Source: Spirochaetaceae bacterium
Lineage (GTDB): Bacteria; Spirochaetota; Spirochaetia; Treponematales; Breznakiellaceae
NCBI GenBank assembly: GCA_031290205.1
Contig: JAITNZ010000018.1
Span: 1-9,745 of the forward strand
Direction of reading: 5' to 3'
DNA length: 9,745 bases
How positions within the stretch are numbered: the stretch's first letter is position 1; every line of letters starts with the position of its first letter. The position numbers and the translations under genes were made by a program. This document shows, in pieces, positions 1-5,456 of the stretch. The notes below the pieces were generated by a model that was not told where the DNA came from, searched no databases, and saw nothing but the letters and a program-made list of their open reading frames with translations.

Positions 1-59
1 GCAATTTAATTCAAAATCCCGCTCGGGTTGCAAAAATAAGCGTTTTTAGGAAAAAAAAA

Positions 60-88
60 TTGCTCATTATTCATTGTTAATTTTTAAT
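60..88 (+). promoter_or_regulatory. Possible sigma70-type promoter just upstream of the poly-C tract
   Basis: TTGCTC (60-65) and TTTAAT (83-88) are separated by 17 bp. The -10 matches consensus at 5 of 6 positions, the -35 only at 3 of 6. Transcription would start around 94-96, inside or at the edge of the C run. Such hexamers are easy to find in AT-rich DNA, so this is weak. It matters only because it would place the homopolymer at the transcription start. Confidence 0.22.
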
Positions 89-93
89 TTGTG

Positions 94-113
94 CCCCCCC
101 CCCCCCCCCCCCC
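94..113 (+). repeat. Homopolymeric tract of 20 C
   Basis: Twenty consecutive C residues interrupt otherwise AT-rich DNA about 390 bp upstream of the lipoprotein start. Tracts of this length slip during replication, and the recorded length may also be a sequencing or assembly estimate. Poly-G/C tracts upstream of outer-membrane protein genes are a known switching device in Treponema pallidum (tpr genes). Here the same role is only inferred from position. Confidence 0.85.
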
Positions 114-488
114 ATTACGATTTAACAAGCTCAAGTCAAAAATTTGCTCTTTTTTGCACTTTTTTCACTATTGCCGGCGGCACGAATTGGAGGCGAAAAC
201 GCGCTATTTTTCTGCTTTCTGCGGCAGAAACGCATGGTTGGACGGCAGAAAATCAACATATTTCAAGCATGATTGCGGAATATCCTCAATGCATCGATCA
301 CCTCAAAAATGGCATCTGGAAAAGACTGCAAGGAGAACACAACAAAATCGAAATTGGTGCATTGATGGCGGCTCTGGACGTGGAAAGCGCAGAGAGAGGA
401 ATGGACAGTGGACAAAGGTATTGGACGCCGCGCAAGCGGCTGAAAAGAAGCCGACCGTAGGGCGACTAATAAATAATAACTATTTATA

Positions 489-494
489 GAGGAG
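489..494 (+). promoter_or_regulatory. Ribosome binding site of the lipoprotein gene
   Basis: The purine stretch GAGGAG (489-494) lies 7 bases before the ATG at 502. It is preceded by an AT-rich, weakly structured stretch (465-488). It fixes the start codon used for the lipoprotein. Confidence 0.8.
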
Positions 495-501
495 AAAAAT
501 T

Positions 502-2706
502 ATGAAAAACAAAATTACAAAATTTGCAATCGGGAGCGTTTTGCTCATCGTGTTAGCTTTCGCCGGCGCGTTTGCCTCGTGCGAGGTGATTGCGTCGACT
601 GCGGGGCAAGATATAAGCGGCGCCGCCGAGACGGTGTGGATCAGTTTGACGCCGACCAAGCCGAATTTCGGCGATGACGGGACGGGGACGGCGAAGTTGG
701 CGCTCGCCTTTAACAAGGCGATTGCCGGTTTGACAGGCGACCTTGACGAGGCATCCTTAGCCAATTTTTTCACGTTCGAGTGTGACTACCCTGCGGATTT
801 CTCAAAAAAGCTCAAGGCGACCAAGGTCATCAAGGCCACAAATGCAGATGCGGTGGTTTACACGCTTACGGTCGTCAATATTCCTGCTACCGGCGGCATC
901 GCGCGGGTAACTATCACCAAACCCGGCATTACGCCGACTTCCCGCCCGTGGTCCCTCAATGGGCAAAAAATCCCCGATGAAGACGGACCGGCTCTGCTCG
1001 ACTTCCGCTTCGTGGTGAGCGCTCAAAACCCGTCACTGGACGCCGAAGCTATCGGCAGCATCGACCAAGCAACAGGAAAAATCGTGCTTACGGCGCCTGT
1101 AGGCACGGACACCGGCGCTTTGACGCCGACCGTTACCGTCAATCCGGGCTGCACGGTTACTCCGGTGGGCGCACAGGATTTTGGCAATCCGCTTACCTAT
1201 ACCGTTACATCGGATGGAACGGGCGATTTCAAGGACTACGAAGTTACCGTGTATGTGCAGACATCAAGCTCGGCGAGTATCAACTCGTTTCAGTTTACGG
1301 CGAACAAAAATTCCCCGAATCTGAGCGAGACCGTTACCGGCATCATTACCGGGACGAGCATCGCCGTGACGGTGCCCTACGGAACCGCGCTCGGCGCCCT
1401 CACACCCTCTATCATGCATTCGGGGGCGAGTATTTCGCCAGAAAGCGGAATAGCGCATGACTTTAGCAATTCGGAAAACAGTCCGGTGCAATATACGGTA
1501 ACGGCATTAGATGAGACCACGACAGCTGACTACCGGGTAACAGTAACGTTAGGAGCGGAGTCGGTCTATGGCATCGTCCTCTCCGGCGGCGGCAGCGACC
1601 CGCTCGACGGGAATTATGCATTCGGCGAAACAGTTACCGGTTACACCCAGCGTCCCGATGCCCTTACCGTAAGCGTCCGCAATACCGGAGACGCGGAAAC
1701 CGGCGCATTGAGCGTGGGGATAACAGGCTCGAATTTTGACCTAAACGCTACTACGCTAGCGAGTATCGGCACGGCGTTTGGCAGTAACTCGGCGACTTTC
1801 ACCGTGCAGCCGAAAGCGGGACTGGGTCCCGCCGCAGGCGCGCCAAGCGAGAACTACAGCGCGACGATTACCGTATCGGGCGGCAATATCACGCAGGAAA
1901 AATCGTTTACCGTGAGCTTCACGGTGAAGAACTGGGTGAGCGTTCCGAGCATCGCCTTTGCGACGGGAAACGGACAGGTAAGCTACACCATAACGGCTTC
2001 TGCCCCCGCGGCGGACAGCTATGACATCTACTACTGTTTGGGGGAACAGACAATTGTCCAGACGGTCAAGGGGGGCACAAAAATTACCGGCGCATCCCTT
2101 ACAGGAACGATTAGCTCGCTTACCAACGAACAGGTCTACAGCTTTATCGTCAGCGCGCACAAGCAAGGCTATGAGGACTTCGATTCTGCGATAGTCCAGG
2201 GGATGCCGTATACCGTATTTGCCATAGGCGACACCGGACCCGCCGGAGGTAAAATCTTCTATGTTAATCCGAACTATGCCGCTGACGGCTGGCGCTATCT
2301 GGAAGCGGCGCCTACAGTTTTTAACGCAAGCGACGAAGGCAAAACAACATGGGGCACCTATAACAGCAACATTGGGACGGGGACTCATATCGGATCGGGA
2401 AAACAGAATACCGCTAACATCATCGCCGCCTTGAATCCTGATGATTGGGCAGATGTTGATACAGCGGCACAGTTTTGCGACGCTTATACTCATAACAGCT
2501 ACACCGACTGGTTTTTGCCAAGCAAGGACGAGTTAAACGAGATGTATGAAACGAAGAGTAGTATCGGGGGATTCGGTGATGCATGGTACTGGTCGTCCTC
2601 CCAGGAAGGTTCGAATGATAGTTGGATGCAGAGTTTAGCTAATGGTCAACAGATGCACACCTACAAGTATTATGGACAATATATGCGTCCTATCCGGTCT
2701 TTTTAA
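502..2706 (+). CDS. Large surface lipoprotein with beta-sandwich repeats and a C-terminal DUF1566/Lcl domain
   Basis: This encodes a 734-residue protein that is probably anchored in a membrane and displayed. A basic N-terminus and hydrophobic stretch (residues 8-25) lead to a relaxed spirochaete lipobox, F-A-S-C, with the acylated Cys at 27. Residues about 37-165 look Ig-like. Residues 176-252 and 258-350 are two related repeats of cadherin-like/DUF5018 type (pattern ALTP...T..G......G..DF......YTVT....DYxVTV). Residues 354-477 form another beta-rich domain and 478-570 resemble fibronectin III. Residues 574-734 are a DUF1566/Lcl domain: GDTGPAGGKIFYV at its start, DWFLPSKDEL around 670, YWSSS at 696-700 and RPIRSF at the end. 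DUF1566 domains have a C-type-lectin-like fold and are common at the tips of adhesin-like proteins. The start is supported by the GAGGAG site. The last ~35 codons are more AT-rich than the rest. The ligand is unknown. Confidence 0.88.
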   Translation: MKNKITKFAIGSVLLIVLAFAGAFASCEVIASTAGQDISGAAETVWISLTPTKPNFGDDGTGTAKLALAFNKAIAGLTGDLDEASLANFFTFECDYPADFSKKLKATKVIKATNADAVVYTLTVVNIPATGGIARVTITKPGITPTSRPWSLNGQKIPDEDGPALLDFRFVVSAQNPSLDAEAIGSIDQATGKIVLTAPVGTDTGALTPTVTVNPGCTVTPVGAQDFGNPLTYTVTSDGTGDFKDYEVTVYVQTSSSASINSFQFTANKNSPNLSETVTGIITGTSIAVTVPYGTALGALTPSIMHSGASISPESGIAHDFSNSENSPVQYTVTALDETTTADYRVTVTLGAESVYGIVLSGGGSDPLDGNYAFGETVTGYTQRPDALTVSVRNTGDAETGALSVGITGSNFDLNATTLASIGTAFGSNSATFTVQPKAGLGPAAGAPSENYSATITVSGGNITQEKSFTVSFTVKNWVSVPSIAFATGNGQVSYTITASAPAADSYDIYYCLGEQTIVQTVKGGTKITGASLTGTISSLTNEQVYSFIVSAHKQGYEDFDSAIVQGMPYTVFAIGDTGPAGGKIFYVNPNYAADGWRYLEAAPTVFNASDEGKTTWGTYNSNIGTGTHIGSGKQNTANIIAALNPDDWADVDTAAQFCDAYTHNSYTDWFLPSKDELNEMYETKSSIGGFGDAWYWSSSQEGSNDSWMQSLANGQQMHTYKYYGQYMRPIRSF
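2581..2703 (+). other. Candidate variable region at the tip of the DUF1566 domain
   Basis: After the conserved YWSSS (2587-2601) come about 28 codons rich in AAT, GAT, AGT, TAT, ATG, CAA and CAG before the conserved RPIRSF end. This is the position mutated in proteins diversified by diversity-generating retroelements, where template AAY codons become other codons through adenine changes. Codon use shifts here from the GC-rich style of the gene to T-ending codons. No template repeat or reverse transcriptase lies in the window, so this is a positional and compositional inference only. Confidence 0.3.
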
Positions 2707-2916
2707 GGTGAGGGCACGCGGGACTACGCGCCCGTAAGGGCGTTTAACAGCAGCATTCGAAGAGGCGTGGCGCAGGTTGCACTAACGTTACGCAATAATT
2801 GCAGGTTCACCTTTAGGTGAGCCTGTGCGCCGCCGCTTGCTGCGGTTAAATTATGGCAACGCTTCGAATTCATGGTAGTAAACCCCACACGTACAAAAAA
2901 TTTCCTCTACAAAAAA
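2707..2916 (+). other. Highly structured 3' region with attC-like outline
   Basis: There is no gene here. An outer inverted repeat pairs GTTTAACAGCAGC (2742-2754) with GCTGCGGTTAAAT (2839-2851), with two non-Watson-Crick positions. Inside it, GGCG (2764-2767) pairs with CGCC (2831-2834) and GCGC (2770-2773) with GCGC (2827-2830). Two further hairpins sit at the centre: TTGC/GCAA (2777-2780 and 2792-2795) around the palindrome TAACGTTA, and a 10-bp stem with loop TTTA (2802-2825). A smaller hairpin, CGCCC-GTAA-GGGCG (2729-2742), precedes it. ATTCGAAG (2755-2762) is also complementary to CTTCGAAT (2862-2869), an alternative closure. The ends fit RYYYAAC and GTTRRRY of integron attC sites, in the orientation expected 3' of a cassette gene. 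The spacer next to the core pairs fully, which is unlike classical attC. It could instead be a structured 3' UTR or small RNA. Confidence 0.45.
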
Positions 2917-2917
2917 C

Positions 2918-2947
2918 AATCTCCGCTGTTTGAAGCGGGGATTTTTT
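2918..2947 (+). terminator. Intrinsic terminator, possibly bidirectional
   Basis: A 10-bp stem AATCTCCGCT/AGCGGGGATT (2918-2927 and 2934-2943, one G-T pair) with loop GTTTGA is followed by a run of six T (2942-2947). A run of A (2911-2916) precedes the stem, so the complementary strand also carries a stem plus T run. It closes the transcript of the lipoprotein and its structured tail, and insulates the metal operon. Confidence 0.85.
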
Positions 2948-3034
2948 ATTGAGCCTTCCCCGCCCTGCACGTCCCCACGATTCGCTGTTTCACTGCACAA
3001 CTTAGGCAACAACGCCCTTTTCAAAGTGACGGTA

Positions 3035-3063
3035 TTGACTTTTTTTATTATTATTTATACATT
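3035..3063 (+). promoter_or_regulatory. Promoter of the arsR-like/ATPase operon
   Basis: TTGACT (3035-3040) is a strong -35 match (5 of 6). The -10 is either TACATT (3058-3063, 17-bp spacer) or TATACA (3056-3061, 15-bp spacer). The operator palindrome begins at the downstream edge of the -10, so a bound repressor would block polymerase. Confidence 0.6.
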
Positions 3064-3085
3064 TGAACAGATGTTCAATTGAACA
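3063..3085 (+). promoter_or_regulatory. ArsR/SmtB-type operator with three half-sites
   Basis: TTGAACA (3063-3069), a GA spacer, then TGTTCAA (3072-3078) form a perfect 7-2-7 palindrome. A third half-site, TTGAACA (3079-3085), follows directly and makes a second perfect palindrome, TGTTCAATTGAACA. The half-site resembles the TGAACA core of cyanobacterial SmtB/ZiaR operators. It lies between the -10 and the repressor gene's ribosome binding site, so autoregulation is the natural reading. Confidence 0.82.
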
Positions 3086-3112
3086 TACTTTTTTTGAATA
3101 AGGATAATATGT

Positions 3113-3475
3113 ATGGAGAATGACAAAAACTTTGAGACGTGCGATTGTTCGTTTATCCACGAGGATGTCGTAAATTCCGTGCGGACTTTGATGCCGGATG
3201 AAGAAACGGTTTTTGACCTTGCGGATCTTTTTAAGATGTTTGCCGATTCCACGCGGCTTAAAATAATATTGGCGCTGCTCAATGCGGAAATGTGCGTCTG
3301 CGATATAGCCGCGCTGCTTGGGATGACAAAATCGGCAATTTCGCATCAATTGCGCTCCCTCCGGCAAACGAAACTCGTCAAGCCGCGCCGAGAGGGAAAG
3401 ATCGTCTACTATTCGCTGGACGATGATCATGTTAGAAATATTGTGGCACAGGGACTCTGCCATATAAAGGAGTAA
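3113..3475 (+). CDS. ArsR/SmtB-family metal-responsive repressor
   Basis: This is a 120-residue winged-helix DNA-binding repressor that should release the operator at 3063-3085 when metal binds. Residues 34-101 carry the family pattern, LADLFKMFADSTRLKIILAL, then the recognition helix around TKSAISHQLRSL (72-83) and the wing RREGKIVYYSL (92-102). The alpha3 motif is E59-M-C61-V-C63-D64, with N-terminal C10, C12 and H16 as partners, as in CadC/SmtB alpha3N sites. The alpha5 set D104, H106, H117 and E120 has the same spacing as the SmtB zinc site. Both metal sites therefore appear intact, which favours Zn/Cd/Pb over arsenite. The start follows AAGGA (3100-3104) by 8 bases. The exporter gene begins 11 bp after the stop. 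Zn versus Cd/Pb cannot be settled from sequence. Confidence 0.93.
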   Translation: MENDKNFETCDCSFIHEDVVNSVRTLMPDEETVFDLADLFKMFADSTRLKIILALLNAEMCVCDIAALLGMTKSAISHQLRSLRQTKLVKPRREGKIVYYSLDDDHVRNIVAQGLCHIKE

Positions 3476-3481
3476 CGGAGG
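3476..3481 (+). promoter_or_regulatory. Ribosome binding site of the metal ATPase
   Basis: CGGAGG lies 5 bases before the ATG at 3487 and directly after the repressor stop, so the ATPase is read from the same transcript. Confidence 0.75.
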
Positions 3482-3486
3482 AAATT

Positions 3487-5451
3487 ATGGAAACAAATGA
3501 TATTTGCTGTTGTGAACAATGCGGGAAATCAGCCCCGAAGACTCAAGACGGCGAAACTGGATGGAACGGTAACAAAATACGGATGATTGCAGGTTCCGTG
3601 TTATTTGTCTTAAGTTTAGGTATCGCTTTTGAATTGGTGAGGCTCCCGGCACTTTCGTCAATAAAATCAATTCCCTTTATTGAATTAAGTCTCTTCCTCG
3701 CGGCATTTCTGTTAATCGGCGCCGATGTCCTCTTGCGTTCGATTAAAAACATAGCGCATGGGAAAATATTTGACGAAAATTTTTTGATGAGCGTCTCTTC
3801 TATCGGGGCGTTTTGCATCGGTGAATATCCTGAAGCCGTAGCCGTTATGCTTTTTTATAAAATTGGCGAAGCGTTTGAGGATTCCGCTGTGGGGAAATCG
3901 CGTTCTTCAATCAGCAGATTGATGGATATAAAACCGGAATACGCGAATATAAAACATGATGATAGAATCGAACGGGCGCCCCCCTCGGAGGTTCGCGTGG
4001 GTGATATTATTGTGGTAAAAGTAGGCGAGCGTGTTCCGCTTGACGGCATCGTCATAGATGGTCTATCAAGCCTTGATGTATCAGCGCTCACAGGAGAATC
4101 TGCGCCGCGCGATGTTGGGGTAGGCAGCGGAATTCTTTCAGGCTCGATCAACAAAACCGGCGTTCTCTCTGTTCAAGTAACAAAGACCGAACGTGAATCA
4201 ACCGTATCGAAAATATTAGAACTGGTCGAACATAACAGCGAAAAAAAATCGCGTATAGAAAACTTTATTACCCGTTTTGCACGCTATTATACGCCGTTTG
4301 TGTGCATCTCAGCATTGCTCCTCGCTCTGTTGCCCCCTTTATGTTTAGGCGCCTCCTCCCTTGCGGATTTTTCCCCCTGGGTCTACCGTGCGCTGGTGTT
4401 TCTCGTCGTATCCTGCCCCTGTGCGCTGGTTATTTCGGTGCCTTTAAGCTTTTTCGGCGGCATAGGCGCCGCTTCAAAAAACGGCATTTTAATTAAAGGG
4501 AGCAACTATTTAGAGGCGCTCTACAAGGCGAAAACCATCATTTTTGATAAAACAGGCACCTTAACAAAGGGAATCTTTCGGGTAAGCGATATTGTGCCGT
4601 CAGGTTCGTTTAGCAAAGAAGAGGTTTTGTTCTATGCCGCTCATGCTGAATCCATTTCAAACCACCCCATTGCATTATCAATATGCAGTGCATATCAGCA
4701 TGATATAGATAGCGCGCGCATCACCGGCGCGCAAGAGATTGCCGGCAACGGAATTAAGGTGGTGATAAACGGGAAACAAGTGATCGCGGGTAACGCCAAA
4801 TTTTTTGAAAGCGAAGCAATAGCACACGATACCTATAATGGTACGGGGACGCTTGTCTATATTGCCGTGGAAAATCTATGTGCCGGATTTATCATCATCA
4901 ATGACGAGATAAAAGAAGATGCCGCGCAGGCGGTAAAAGAATTAAAACAATTGGGTATGCAGAGTATCGTGATGCTCACAGGCGATACAAAATTATCAGC
5001 CGAAACAGTGGCGCGGGAAATAGGCATCGATTCGGTGTCCAGCGGGCTTCTTCCCCACGAAAAGTGTGAACGTCTCGAAGCAATCAAAAATGCTCCTCAA
5101 TCTTCCGGCGCCGTTCTCTTTGTAGGCGACGGCATTAACGACGCGCCTTGTCTTGCCCTCAGCGACGCGGGAATTGCTATGGGCGGCATTGGATCCGATG
5201 CGGCAATCGAAGCCGCCGACATTGTGCTTATGAACGATGAGTTACGGAAAATCCCGCTGGCGATTCGCATCTCGCAGAGGACTCACCGCATAGCATTGCA
5301 GAATATCGTATTCGCACTCGGCATAAAGGGCATCATCCTCTTGGCGGGCGCACTCGGCTCCGCGTCAATTTGGGTTGCCGTGTTCGGCGATGTCGGCGTC
5401 GCCCTGCTCGCAATCCTCAATTCGATGCGAGCATTGAAGATGAATGGGTGA
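3487..5451 (+). CDS. P1B-type heavy-metal-exporting ATPase (ZntA/CadA-like)
   Basis: This inner-membrane pump exports divalent soft metals (Zn, Cd, Pb) using ATP. Motifs in order: actuator TGES (202-205), transmembrane CPC (310-312), phosphorylation site DKTGT (Asp354), the HP dipeptide of P1B nucleotide domains (His393), the hinge GDGINDAP (547-554), then Lys614 and Asp635 in the last two helices. The Lys/Asp pair in KGI..L and GDVG marks the Zn/Cd/Pb subgroup (ZntA). At 654 residues it is about 70 shorter than ZntA or CadA. The usual N-terminal HMA domain with GMTCxxC is absent and replaced by a short Cys cluster (C7, C8, C9, C12). The gene lies 11 bp behind the repressor in one operon, so its induction by metal is inferred. 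Substrate choice within the subgroup is unresolved. Confidence 0.94.
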   Translation: METNDICCCEQCGKSAPKTQDGETGWNGNKIRMIAGSVLFVLSLGIAFELVRLPALSSIKSIPFIELSLFLAAFLLIGADVLLRSIKNIAHGKIFDENFLMSVSSIGAFCIGEYPEAVAVMLFYKIGEAFEDSAVGKSRSSISRLMDIKPEYANIKHDDRIERAPPSEVRVGDIIVVKVGERVPLDGIVIDGLSSLDVSALTGESAPRDVGVGSGILSGSINKTGVLSVQVTKTERESTVSKILELVEHNSEKKSRIENFITRFARYYTPFVCISALLLALLPPLCLGASSLADFSPWVYRALVFLVVSCPCALVISVPLSFFGGIGAASKNGILIKGSNYLEALYKAKTIIFDKTGTLTKGIFRVSDIVPSGSFSKEEVLFYAAHAESISNHPIALSICSAYQHDIDSARITGAQEIAGNGIKVVINGKQVIAGNAKFFESEAIAHDTYNGTGTLVYIAVENLCAGFIIINDEIKEDAAQAVKELKQLGMQSIVMLTGDTKLSAETVAREIGIDSVSSGLLPHEKCERLEAIKNAPQSSGAVLFVGDGINDAPCLALSDAGIAMGGIGSDAAIEAADIVLMNDELRKIPLAIRISQRTHRIALQNIVFALGIKGIILLAGALGSASIWVAVFGDVGVALLAILNSMRALKMNG

Positions 5452-5456
5452 GGACA

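Larger units (their letters stand above)
1..501. other. Leader/intergenic region without a convincing gene
   Basis: No reading frame here has an ATG start with a Shine-Dalgarno. Two overlapping plus frames stay open (about 74-460 and 91-489), but they begin at TTG and GTG, run through the poly-C tract as polyproline and then overlap each other for most of their length. I see no recognisable protein motif in either. The first 93 bases are AT-rich, and from about 170 the composition is mixed. A small perfect hairpin with a GCAA tetraloop sits at 427-440 (GCCGC/GCGGC). The 9-mer CGGCAGAAA occurs twice, at 222-230 and 244-252. The most economical reading is a long 5' untranslated leader for the lipoprotein gene, or the decayed remains of an older gene. 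Confidence 0.5.

Noticed and set aside
237..243. GTTGGAC as an upstream attC or attI core that would define a full cassette around the lipoprotein
   Set aside because: The 7-base degenerate core is expected by chance in 500 bp, and the sequence around it has no matching inverted repeat with ATTTAAC at 120-126.
74..489. Two overlapping plus-strand frames through the poly-C tract (128 and 132 codons)
   Set aside because: They start at TTG and GTG without a ribosome binding site, begin with homopolymer-encoded proline and overlap each other in different frames. Neither shows a recognisable motif. They could be remnants but are not called as genes.
1756..2493. A 245-codon minus-strand frame inside the lipoprotein gene
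   Set aside because: It lies wholly antisense to a well-supported gene. Its composition is Arg/Cys-rich, as expected for a reverse-strand shadow of GC-rich codons, and it has no motif.
2872..2881. ATGGTAGTAA occurs here and again at 9593-9602, each near a structured region
   Set aside because: A shared 10-mer is expected many times by chance in a 9.7-kb window, and the match does not extend.
2855..2890. GCTTCGAATTC looked like a tRNA or tmRNA T-loop
   Set aside because: The flanking bases do not form the 5-bp T stem, and there is no acceptor stem, anticodon arm or CCA end nearby.
3002..3463. A 153-codon minus-strand frame over the repressor gene and its promoter
   Set aside because: It is antisense to the repressor and runs through the operator and promoter; there is no domain or ribosome binding site.
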